NCBI GenBank assembly: GCA_021793335.1
Contig: JAJYSW010000167.1
Location: 1-7,153, forward strand
Direction of reading: 5' to 3'
Length of the DNA stretch: 7,153 nucleotides
From: Actinomycetes bacterium
Lineage (GTDB): Bacteria; Actinomycetota; Actinomycetes; Mycobacteriales; Micromonosporaceae
Shown: one piece after another, positions 1 to 6,417 of the stretch
Layout: each line of letters starts with the position of its first letter
How positions within the stretch are numbered: the stretch's first letter is position 1
Translations under genes and position numbers: made by a program
Notes under the pieces: model-generated
What the model was told of the DNA's origin: nothing
The model's database searches: none
Seen by the model: the letters and a program-made list of their open reading frames with translations, nothing else

Positions 1-23
1 CATGTCCACGTGATGAAACCGGG

Positions 24-60
24 TTCCCATTCCACGACGCCTCCCACTACCCTGGGGGGC
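24..60 (+). promoter_or_regulatory. Candidate leaderless promoter of metH
   Basis: TACCCT at 48-53 fits the actinobacterial -10 pattern TAnnnT. It lies 7 nt before GTG 61, so transcription would begin at or next to the start codon. TTCCCA at 24-29 is a weak -35 (4 of 6 matches to TTGACA) at 18 bp spacing. A G-run at 54-59 is too close to GTG 61 to act as a normal ribosome binding site. No cobalamin riboswitch can be seen, but only 60 bases of upstream sequence are present. This is inferred from pattern and spacing only. Confidence 0.4.
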
Positions 61-3000
61 GTGTCCGCATCGAACGATTTCCTCCAGACCCTCAGCCGCC
101 GTGTCGTGATCGCCGACGGAGGCATGGGCACCATGCTGCAGACCTTCGATCCCACCCTCGAAGACTACGGCGGATACGAGGGACTCTCGGACATTTTGTG
201 TCTCACCCGGCCCGACATCGTGCTCGGCATCCACGACGCCTACCTCGCGGCCGGAGCCGACTGCATCGAGACCAACAGCTTCAACGCCAACTACGGCGGC
301 CTCGTCGAATACGGCATCGTCGAACGCGCCCGCGAGATCGGCCGCGCCGCCGCGCAGCTCGCCCGCCGGAAAGCCGACGAATACGCCACCCCCGAGCAGC
401 CCCGGTTCGTCCTCGGCTCCATGGGCGGCGGCACCCGCCTGCCCACCCTCGGCCACGCCCCGTACGCGACCCTGCGCGACCACTACCGCGAATGCGTCCA
501 CGGCCTCGTCGAAGGCGGCGCCGACGCCATCCTCGTCGAGACCGCCCAGGACCTCCTCCAAGCCAAAGCCGCCGTCGTCGGAGCCAAGCGCGCCGCCGCC
601 GAACTGGGCATCGACCTCCCGATCATCGCCCAGGTGACCGTCGAGACCACCGGCACGATGCTCGTCGGCGGCGAGATCGGCGCCGCGCTCACCAGCCTCG
701 CCGCCCTCGGCGTGGACCTCATCGGCCTCAACTGCGCCACCGGCCCGGCCGAGATGACCGAGCACATCCGCTACCTCTCGCGACACTCGCCCGTCCCGAT
801 CTCGGTCATGCCCAACGCCGGCCTTCCGCAACTGGGGCCCAACGGCGCGGTCTACACGCTCACGCCCGCCGAACTCGCCGACGCCCACGAGGACTTCGTC
901 GTCAACTACGGCGTCAGCCTCGTCGGCGGCTGCTGCGGCACCACCCCCGAGCACATCCGCGTCCTGCGCGAACGCCTCGACGGCGTCGCCCCCGCCGAAC
1001 GCGAGCCCGTCTTCGAAGCCGGGGTCTCCTCCTCCTACCACCACGTCCCGTTCCAACAGGACGCCACGATCCTCAACGTCGGCGAACGCACCAACGCCAA
1101 CGGCTCCAAAGCCTTCCGCCAGGCCATGCTCGACTCCGATTGGGACCAGTGCGTCGAGATCGCCCGCGAGCAGACCCGCGGCGGCTCCCACCTGCTCGAC
1201 CTGTGCGTCGACTACGTCGGACGCGACGGCGCCGCGGACATGCGCGTCCTCGCCTCCCGCTTCGCCACCGCCTCGACGCTGCCGATCATGCTCGACTCGA
1301 CCGAGCCCGACGTCATCGAGGCCGGGCTCGAAGCCCTCGGCGGACGCAGCATCATCAACTCGGTCAACTTCGAGGACGGCGACGGCCCGAACTCCCGCTA
1401 CCAGCGGATCATGCCCCTGGTCGCCGAGCACGGCGCCGGCGTGGTCGCCCTGTGCATCGACGAAGAGGGCCAGGCCCGCGACCGCGACTGGAAGGTCCGC
1501 GTCGCCGCCCGCCTCATCGACGACCTCACCGGCAACTGGGGACTGCGAATCGAGGACATCTTCATCGACGCCCTCACCTTCCCCATCTCCACCGGACAGG
1601 AGGAGACCCGCCGCGACGGCCTGGAGACGATCGAGGCCATCCGCGAGATCGCCCGACGCTACCCCGGCGTCAACTTCACCCTCGGCGTCTCCAACATCTC
1701 CTTCGGCCTCAACCCCGCCGCCCGCCAGGTCCTCAACTCCGTATTCCTCAACGAATGCGTCGAAGCCGGCCTGACCAGCGCCATCGTCCACGCCAGCAAG
1801 ATCCTGCCGATGGCCTCCATTCCCGAGGAACAGCGCAAGGTCGCCCTCGACATGGTCTACGACCGCCGCGGCGAGGACTACGACCCGCTCCAGAAACTCA
1901 TCGAGCTGTTCGACGGCGTCAGCCTCTCCGGCACCAAGGAGGCCCGCGCCGAGGCCCTCGCCGCCCTCCCGCTCGGCGAACGCCTCGCGCAGCGCATCAT
2001 CGACGGCGAGAAGGACGGCCTCAACGCCGACCTGGACGCCGCCCTCGCCGAAGGCCGCAAAGCCCTCGACATCATCAACGACCACCTGCTCGAAGGCATG
2101 AAGACCGTCGGCGACCGCTTCGGGGCCGGGCAGATGCAACTGCCGTTCGTCCTCCAGTCCGCCGAGACGATGAAACTCGCCGTCGCCCACCTCGAACCGC
2201 ACATGGACAAGACCGACGACGCCGGCAAGGGCACCATCGTCCTGGCCACCGTCCGCGGCGACGTCCACGACATCGGCAAGAACCTCGTCGACATCATCCT
2301 GTCCAACAACGGCTACACCGTCGTCAACCTCGGCATCAAGCAACCCATCAACGCGATCCTCGACGCCGCCGACGAACACGCCGCCGACGTCATCGGCATG
2401 AGCGGCCTCCTGGTCAAGTCCACCGTCATCATGAAGGACAACCTCGCCGAGATCATGGCGCGCGGCCTCCACGGCCGCTGGCCGGTCCTCCTCGGCGGCG
2501 CCGCCCTCACCCGCGCCTACGTCGAAGACGACCTTCAGGACATGTTCGACGGCGGCGAAGTCCACTACGCCCGCGACGCCTTCGAAGGACTGTCGCTGAT
2601 GGAACGCGTCATGGCCGCCCGCCGCGGCGAAGGCGGACCCGTCATCGACCCCGCCCGGGCCGAGAAGATCGCCAAACGCAAAGAACGCCGCGCGAAACAG
2701 GCCACGCTCGTGGCCGAGAACCTCCCCGAGCTCGACGACACCTCTGTACGCAGCGACGTCGCCACCGACGTCGACGTGCCCGTACCGCCGTTCTTCGGCA
2801 GCCGCGTGGTCAAGGGCATCGCCCTGGCCGAGTACGCCGCGATGCTCGACGAACGCGCCACGTTCCTCGGACAGTGGGGCCTCAAACCCACGCGAGGCGA
2901 CGGACCCTCCTACGAGGAACTGGTCGAGACCGAGGGCCGACCGCGCCTGCGCTACTGGCTCGACCGCCTCGCCACCGACAACGTCCTCGAAGCCAAGGTC

Positions 3001-4302
3001 GTCTACGGCTACCTGCCCTGCTACTCCGAGGGCAACACCCTGGTCCTCCTCGACGAGAACGGGCACGCCGAACGCGCCCGCTTCACCTTCCCCAGGCAAC
3101 GCCGCGACCGGCGACTGTGCCTGGCCGACTTCTTCCGCGCCAAGGACGGCGAACAGCTCGACGTCCTGGGGATGCAGCTGGTCACCTTGGGCTCCAAGGT
3201 CTCCGAATACACCAATCAGCTGTTCCAGGCCAACGCCTACCGCGACTACCTCGAAGTCCACGGACTCACCGTCCAGCTCGCCGAATCGCTCGCCGAATAC
3301 TGGCACCGACGCATCAGACGCGAATGGGTCCTGCCCGGCGGCACGACGGTCGCCGACGCCGACCCCGACGACCTCAAGGGCGTGTTCGACGTCGACTTCC
3401 GCGGCTGCCGCTACTCCTTCGGATACCCGGCCTGCCCCGAACTGTCCGACCGGGCCACGCTCGTCGAGCTCCTCGGTGCCGACCGCATCGACGTGGAACT
3501 CTCCGAAGGCGACCAGCTCCACCCCGAGCAGTCCACCGACGCGATCGTCCTCCACCATCCCGAGGCCAGCTACTTCAACGCCAAGTTAGGGCCCGCAAGC
3601 CCAGACCCGGGCGCCGAGCGACGATCCCCAGGCTCGGTCAAGGGCCCCAAGCGGACCCTGCGAAGGCCCGGTGCCGATAGGGCACCGGGCACCGCGCCCC
3701 GAGCCGCCGCGCACCGTCCCGGAACGACCCTGCACCATGGTTCCATGTCGCACGAACTCGTCGCCTTCCTCGGCGTCATGGACGCCGGGAAGTCCACCCT
3801 CGCCCTCCAATACCACCATTCCCTCGGAGGGGACGGCCTGCTCTACACGAGCATGGACCGCAGCGGCGAAGGCGTCATCTCCAGCCGTATCGGCCTGGAG
3901 CACAAAGCCAAAGAGATCAGCCCCGGCCTCGACCTCTACGACGACATCGCCGCGATCCGCCCGCCCTATGTCGTCGTCGACGAAGTCCAGTTCCTCGCAG
4001 CCCCCAAACAGATCAACCACCTCGCCGACGCCGTCGACGGCCTCGGTATCGACGTCTACGCCTTCGGCCTCAAAACCGACTTCCTCGGGCGGCTCTTCCC
4101 CGCCTCGCAGCGCCTCATCGAGCTCGCCGACCGCGTCGAAGAACTCCCCGTGCGCGTCAACTGCTGGTGCGGCGACCGAGGCACCCACAACGCCCGCGTC
4201 CGCGAAGGCGTCATGGTCTTCGCCGGCGACCTCGTCGAGGTCGGCGACATGGACTCCTACACCGTCCTGTGCCGACGCCACCACCGAGCCGGCCTCGCCT
4301 GA
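61..4302 (+). CDS. metH: Cobalamin-dependent methionine synthase (MetH), reading frame open into a downstream thymidine kinase
   Basis: Cytosolic enzyme that transfers the methyl group of 5-methyltetrahydrofolate to homocysteine through cobalamin, giving methionine and tetrahydrofolate. All four modules are visible, numbering from GTG 61. The homocysteine domain (about 15-310) has zinc ligands Cys225, Cys291 and Cys292. The pterin-binding domain begins near 338 (NVGERTNANGSKAF). The cobalamin domain (about 640-860) has the DxHxxG motif, with axial His736. The reactivation domain (about 915-1175) has the AdoMet-binding R-x3-GYPAC motif at 1117-1125. The MetH homology ends with YFNAK at residue 1175 (base 3585), a normal family length. 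After that the frame continues through 53 poorly biased codons into a thymidine kinase, 1413 aa in all. I think two proteins are intended (see 3586-3744). Start: GTG 61 is preferred because the extra N-terminus from GTG 10 or ATG 13 is unlike MetH and a leaderless promoter box fits 61. Family assignment is certain; the true 3' end is not. Confidence 0.93.
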   Translation: MSASNDFLQTLSRRVVIADGGMGTMLQTFDPTLEDYGGYEGLSDILCLTRPDIVLGIHDAYLAAGADCIETNSFNANYGGLVEYGIVERAREIGRAAAQLARRKADEYATPEQPRFVLGSMGGGTRLPTLGHAPYATLRDHYRECVHGLVEGGADAILVETAQDLLQAKAAVVGAKRAAAELGIDLPIIAQVTVETTGTMLVGGEIGAALTSLAALGVDLIGLNCATGPAEMTEHIRYLSRHSPVPISVMPNAGLPQLGPNGAVYTLTPAELADAHEDFVVNYGVSLVGGCCGTTPEHIRVLRERLDGVAPAEREPVFEAGVSSSYHHVPFQQDATILNVGERTNANGSKAFRQAMLDSDWDQCVEIAREQTRGGSHLLDLCVDYVGRDGAADMRVLASRFATASTLPIMLDSTEPDVIEAGLEALGGRSIINSVNFEDGDGPNSRYQRIMPLVAEHGAGVVALCIDEEGQARDRDWKVRVAARLIDDLTGNWGLRIEDIFIDALTFPISTGQEETRRDGLETIEAIREIARRYPGVNFTLGVSNISFGLNPAARQVLNSVFLNECVEAGLTSAIVHASKILPMASIPEEQRKVALDMVYDRRGEDYDPLQKLIELFDGVSLSGTKEARAEALAALPLGERLAQRIIDGEKDGLNADLDAALAEGRKALDIINDHLLEGMKTVGDRFGAGQMQLPFVLQSAETMKLAVAHLEPHMDKTDDAGKGTIVLATVRGDVHDIGKNLVDIILSNNGYTVVNLGIKQPINAILDAADEHAADVIGMSGLLVKSTVIMKDNLAEIMARGLHGRWPVLLGGAALTRAYVEDDLQDMFDGGEVHYARDAFEGLSLMERVMAARRGEGGPVIDPARAEKIAKRKERRAKQATLVAENLPELDDTSVRSDVATDVDVPVPPFFGSRVVKGIALAEYAAMLDERATFLGQWGLKPTRGDGPSYEELVETEGRPRLRYWLDRLATDNVLEAKVVYGYLPCYSEGNTLVLLDENGHAERARFTFPRQRRDRRLCLADFFRAKDGEQLDVLGMQLVTLGSKVSEYTNQLFQANAYRDYLEVHGLTVQLAESLAEYWHRRIRREWVLPGGTTVADADPDDLKGVFDVDFRGCRYSFGYPACPELSDRATLVELLGADRIDVELSEGDQLHPEQSTDAIVLHHPEASYFNAKLGPASPDPGAERRSPGSVKGPKRTLRRPGADRAPGTAPRAAAHRPGTTLHHGSMSHELVAFLGVMDAGKSTLALQYHHSLGGDGLLYTSMDRSGEGVISSRIGLEHKAKEISPGLDLYDDIAAIRPPYVVVDEVQFLAAPKQINHLADAVDGLGIDVYAFGLKTDFLGRLFPASQRLIELADRVEELPVRVNCWCGDRGTHNARVREGVMVFAGDLVEVGDMDSYTVLCRRHHRAGLA
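3586..3744 (+). other. metH/thymidine kinase spacer: in-frame but non-coding in character
   Basis: This stretch is open in the metH frame only because the likely stop is displaced. After the terminal lysine codon AAG (3583-3585) comes TTAG, so TAG at 3587-3589 is one base out of frame. The first codon read is TTA, the rarest leucine codon in high-GC actinomycetes. Of 53 codons, 15 end in A or T (for example CGA, GCA, CCA, GAT), far more than in MetH or the kinase. The translation is a Pro/Arg/Ala/Gly-rich string with no domain I recognise. The stretch also holds a 10-bp hairpin (3666-3690). Together these point to an intergenic spacer. A true flexible linker is the alternative and cannot be excluded from sequence alone. 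Confidence 0.7.
3666..3690 (+). terminator. Hairpin between metH and thymidine kinase
   Basis: The arms GCCCGGTGCC (3666-3675) and GGCACCGGGC (3681-3690) are perfect complements of 10 bp around a 5-base loop (GATAG). No T-tract follows, which is common for actinobacterial terminators. It lies about 77 bases after the displaced metH stop and 54 bases before the kinase ATG, where a terminator or attenuator of metH would be expected. Confidence 0.6.
3745..4302 (+). CDS. tdk: Thymidine kinase (TK1/class II family)
   Basis: Phosphorylates thymidine (and deoxyuridine) with ATP to give dTMP in the salvage pathway; cytosolic. From ATG 3745 the protein is 185 aa, a normal length for the family. Visible motifs are Walker A GVMDAGKST (10-18), DEVQF (79-83, with Glu80 at the position of the catalytic base), and the lasso-loop region YAFGLKTDFLGRLFPASQRL (105-124). 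A zinc site is suggested by Cys140 and Cys142 (CWCG) with Cys176 and His179/His180 (CRRHH). The segment DSYTVLC (170-176) matches the thymidine-binding C-terminal loop. ATG 3745 is in the same frame as metH, so the protein may also appear as a C-terminal extension of MetH. No good Shine-Dalgarno sequence precedes the ATG, so it may be translated from a leaderless or read-through message. It lies 80 bases before the HAD gene. Family call firm; independent translation is inferred. Confidence 0.88.
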   Translation: MSHELVAFLGVMDAGKSTLALQYHHSLGGDGLLYTSMDRSGEGVISSRIGLEHKAKEISPGLDLYDDIAAIRPPYVVVDEVQFLAAPKQINHLADAVDGLGIDVYAFGLKTDFLGRLFPASQRLIELADRVEELPVRVNCWCGDRGTHNARVREGVMVFAGDLVEVGDMDSYTVLCRRHHRAGLA

Positions 4303-4321
4303 CCCACCTGCATCTGTGAGC

Positions 4322-4339
4322 CCGCTCGCGACCGAGCGG
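4322..4339 (+). terminator. Short hairpin after thymidine kinase
   Basis: CCGCTCG (4322-4328) and CGAGCGG (4333-4339) form a perfect 7-bp stem with the loop CGAC, starting 20 bases after the kinase stop. There is no T-tract. Its position before the next gene's promoter suggests a terminator for the metH/kinase unit, but 7-bp GC stems are common in DNA this GC-rich. Confidence 0.4.
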
Positions 4340-4369
4340 CGAACCCGCCGGTCCCGTACCTCGCCGTCG

Positions 4370-4382
4370 TACGGTCTCAGGT
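4370..4382 (+). promoter_or_regulatory. Candidate leaderless promoter of the HAD phosphatase
   Basis: TACGGT at 4370-4375 matches TAnnnT and is followed by exactly 7 bases before GTG 4383, the spacing expected for a message that begins at its start codon. No Shine-Dalgarno sequence is visible in this gap. No recognisable -35 box was found at 17-18 bp upstream. Confidence 0.4.
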
Positions 4383-5039
4383 GTGAACGACTTCCCGCAA
4401 GCCGTGCTCTTCGACATGGACGGCACGCTTCTCGACTCCGAGCCCCTCTGGGACGTGGCCCTCGAAGAACTCGCCGTCCTCCTCGGCGGCACACTGGAGC
4501 CCGAAGTCCGCAACCGCATGGTCGGCACCAACGAGGGCGCCACGGTCGTCATCCTCCTCGAAAGTCTCGGACTCCCCCTCGACCAGGCCCCCGAATACCA
4601 GGCATGGCTACGAGTGCGCATGCGCGAACTGTTCAACGAAGGCGCCCCCGCCAAGCCCGGCGCCCGCGAACTCCTCCTGGAGGCCCGCGAAGCCGAGGTG
4701 CCCACCGCGCTGGTCACCTCCACTCCGCGAGAATTGGCCGACCTGCTGCTGCGGCACGTCGGACCCGAGAACTTCGACCTCACCGTCTGCGGCGACGAGG
4801 TCGAGCACAAGAAACCCGACCCCGAGCCCTACCTCTCCACCGCCGAGAAGCTCGGCGTCGACATCACCCGCACCGTCGTGCTGGAGGACTCCTTCTCCGG
4901 CGTCACCTCCGCGCTGGCCGCAGGTGCGGTCACCATCGCGGTCCCCAGCGAAGTCGCGCTCCCGCCCGGACTCGAAGTCCTCACACTCCCCAGTCTCGAC
5001 GGCATCGACCTTGCCTACCTCCGCGGCCTCGGGGCCTGA
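4383..5039 (+). CDS. HAD-superfamily hydrolase (beta-phosphoglucomutase-like phosphatase)
   Basis: A 218-aa haloacid-dehalogenase fold enzyme, probably a cytosolic phosphatase or phosphomutase acting on a small phosphorylated metabolite; the substrate cannot be read from the sequence. All four HAD motifs are present: motif I DMDGT with nucleophile Asp11 and acid/base Asp13; motif II in ALVTST at 109-114; motif III Lys144 in KKPDPEPY; and motif IV Glu168-Asp169 in LEDSFSG. Residues from about 17 to 90 form the alpha-helical cap of subfamily I (CbbY/PGMB-like). GTG 4383 is chosen because it sits directly before the conserved N-terminal strand and suits leaderless translation. From memory, HAD genes often lie next to metH in actinobacteria, so this may be the ancestral metH neighbour with the kinase between them; I have not checked this. 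It converges on the HxlR gene with a 10-base gap. Confidence 0.88.
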   Translation: MNDFPQAVLFDMDGTLLDSEPLWDVALEELAVLLGGTLEPEVRNRMVGTNEGATVVILLESLGLPLDQAPEYQAWLRVRMRELFNEGAPAKPGARELLLEAREAEVPTALVTSTPRELADLLLRHVGPENFDLTVCGDEVEHKKPDPEPYLSTAEKLGVDITRTVVLEDSFSGVTSALAAGAVTIAVPSEVALPPGLEVLTLPSLDGIDLAYLRGLGA

Positions 5040-5049
5040 CCGGGGCGGA

Positions 5050-5403
5050 TCACCTCACGGCATCGAGCGACCGCGCCCCCACGGCGTCGCGGTGCTTCTC
5101 GCCCCACGTCTCCAACGGCGCCAGAGCCGCGTTCAACTCCTCGCCCAGCGGCGTCAATGAATACTCCACCCGCGGTGGCACCTCCGCGTACAGTTCCCGG
5201 CGCACCACACCGCTCGCCTCCAACTGCCGTAGATTCTCGGCCAGCACCTTCTCACTCACTCCGTTGAGCTTGCGTCTGATCTGCCCGAATCGCACCGGCC
5301 CCTCGGCGAGCACCCACATCAGGTGCAACTTCCACTTGCCGCCCACCACGTCGATCGCGACGGTCATCCCGCAAGGTTGATCTGCGTCACCACCAGAGTG
5401 CAT
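5050..5403 (-). CDS. HxlR-family winged-helix transcriptional regulator
   Basis: A 117-aa DNA-binding protein of the HxlR (MarR-like winged-helix) family, acting as a dimer and usually repressing a neighbouring enzyme gene. The family core is clear: VVGGKWKLHLMWVL (19-32), RFGQIRRKLNGVSEKVLAENLRQLEASGVV (38-67, recognition helix region), and the wing plus following segment YAEVPPRVEYSLTPLG (72-87). Cys11 (QPCG) lies at the conserved N-terminal cysteine position that senses electrophiles or disulfide stress in YodB, QorR and HypR; similar sensing here is inferred. ATG at 5401-5403 (read on the - strand) is chosen because GGAGG lies 6 bases before it. An in-frame ATG 18 bases further upstream would place that site inside the gene. 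It is divergent from the imine-reductase-like gene, the likely target, and autoregulation through the shared 140-bp region is expected. Confidence 0.9.
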   Translation of the reverse strand: MHSGGDADQPCGMTVAIDVVGGKWKLHLMWVLAEGPVRFGQIRRKLNGVSEKVLAENLRQLEASGVVRRELYAEVPPRVEYSLTPLGEELNAALAPLETWGEKHRDAVGARSLDAVR

Positions 5404-5543
5404 CGGACCCCTCCCGGCCATATTTCGAACCTCGACGTAAGTAACCCCACCAGAAAGTGCGGTCTTGCGAACCCTATCCGGTACGACCGACCATGGACCC
5501 CGAACCGAAACCGGTGAAACCACCACTTCCTAAGGGGCACAAC
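5404..5543. promoter_or_regulatory. Divergent promoter/operator region of the HxlR and oxidoreductase genes
   Basis: These 140 bases drive two divergent genes and must hold both promoters. Repeated elements stand out. CGAACC occurs at 5426-5431, 5468-5473 and 5501-5506. GAAACC occurs at 5507-5512 and 5516-5521. A tandem GTAA pair lies at 5437-5444. On the - strand, TAGGGT (5476 down to 5471) fits a TAnnnT -10 box for the regulator. On the + strand I could not fix a convincing -10/-35 pair. No clear inverted-repeat operator was found, so the HxlR binding site is unresolved. Confidence 0.5.
5532..5537 (+). promoter_or_regulatory. Ribosome binding site of the imine-reductase-like gene
   Basis: AAGGGG lies 6 bases before ATG 5544. 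It decides this start over the longer in-frame options at GTG 5457 and ATG 5493, which would add up to 29 residues unlike the family and have no such site. Confidence 0.75.
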
Positions 5544-6416
5544 ATGTCTTCAAAGCAATCGGTGACCGTCCTCGGGCTCGGCACGATGGGATCGGCCATC
5601 ACCGAACGCCTCCGCGAGACCGGCCACGCCACCACCGTGTGGAACCGCACCGCCGCCAAGACCGAACCGCATGTCAAGGCCGGCTCCACCGCGGCCGCCA
5701 CCGTCGCCGCAGCCGTCACCGCCGGCGACATCGTCCTCGTCATCCTGCTCGACCACGCCGCCGTCCACGAACACCTCGAACCGGTCGCAGTCGACCTCAA
5801 GGACAAAGTCGTCGTCAACCTCACGACCACCACACCGAACGAGGCTCGTGCCACCGCCGCCTGGGCCGCCGAACACGGCATCACTTACCTCGACGGCGCG
5901 ATCCTGGCCGTCCCCGAAATGATCGGCGCGTCCGAAGCGCTCATCTTCTACTCAGGCGATGAGAACGCCCACGCCTTGGCCCTGCCGGCCCTCGAATCAC
6001 TGGGCACCGCCCGCTTCGAAGGGGGCGATCCCGGCATCGCCTCGCTCAAGGACATGGCGCTGCTGTCATCGATGTACTTGATGCTCAACGGCTACCTTCA
6101 AGCGGCGGCCATGATGCGAACCGTCGGCGTGCCCGCCGCCGACACCGCAGTAGACGTCACGAACTGGCTCTCGGTCATCCTTGAGTCCCTGCCGCACTTC
6201 GGGGCGATCATCGACGAGGGCGCCTACGACCCCGCAGCCGGTCAAGACGTGAACTTCACCAGATCGGCCCTCGCCTCGCTCATCACCGCCAGCCGAGAAC
6301 AGGGCGTCGGCGCCGACCTCCTCGAACCCGCAAAGGCACTGCTCGATGAGCTCGCCGCCACCGGCCGCGGCTCCGGTGACTGGCCGCGCATCATCGAACT
6401 GCTCACCATCAAGTGA
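5544..6416 (+). CDS. NADP-dependent oxidoreductase, imine reductase-like (6-phosphogluconate dehydrogenase/beta-HAD superfamily)
   Basis: A 290-aa cytosolic oxidoreductase. Residues 1 to about 160 are a Rossmann domain with GLGTMG (11-16). WNRT (33-36) follows the second strand, and Arg35 suggests preference for NADPH. TTTTPNEA (94-101) and YLDGAILAVPEMIG (115-128) are typical of the imine-reductase branch. The helical C-terminal domain starts with GDPGIASLKD (161-170). Aligned by eye to the beta-hydroxyacid dehydrogenase motif, Asp170 falls where the catalytic lysine would be. An aspartate there is a mark of one class of imine reductases (tyrosine in the other), which reduce cyclic or acyclic imines. 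The natural substrate is unknown. Divergence from an HxlR regulator suggests induction by an electrophile or substrate. A 17-bp hairpin follows the stop directly. Family confidence is high; true imine reduction is inferred. Confidence 0.88.
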   Translation: MSSKQSVTVLGLGTMGSAITERLRETGHATTVWNRTAAKTEPHVKAGSTAAATVAAAVTAGDIVLVILLDHAAVHEHLEPVAVDLKDKVVVNLTTTTPNEARATAAWAAEHGITYLDGAILAVPEMIGASEALIFYSGDENAHALALPALESLGTARFEGGDPGIASLKDMALLSSMYLMLNGYLQAAAMMRTVGVPAADTAVDVTNWLSVILESLPHFGAIIDEGAYDPAAGQDVNFTRSALASLITASREQGVGADLLEPAKALLDELAATGRGSGDWPRIIELLTIK

Positions 6417-6417
6417 C

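Noticed and set aside
10..60. Longer N-terminus of MetH from GTG 10 or ATG 13
   Set aside because: The 17 extra residues do not resemble MetH N-termini, and a leaderless promoter box fits GTG 61. It cannot be fully excluded because the upstream sequence is missing.
198..3680. 1160-codon open frame overlapping metH in another + frame
   Set aside because: The translation is almost all Arg, Pro, His and Gly with no domain. It stays open because of the C/G-rich third positions of metH.
3586..4494. 302-codon - strand open frame opposite the kinase
   Set aside because: Val/Asp/Glu/Gly-rich antisense shadow with no recognisable domain, and covered by well-supported genes.
3671..5380. 569-codon + strand open frame across the kinase, HAD and HxlR genes
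   Set aside because: Low-complexity Ser/Pro/Arg translation overlapping three recognisable genes; a shadow frame.
5404..5526. Upstream extension of the HxlR gene
   Set aside because: The added residues fall in the divergent promoter region, and GGAGG sits 6 bases before the ATG at 5403.
5457..5543. Longer start of the imine-reductase-like gene (GTG 5457 or ATG 5493)
   Set aside because: Proline-rich extension unlike the family, whereas ATG 5544 has a well-placed AAGGGG.
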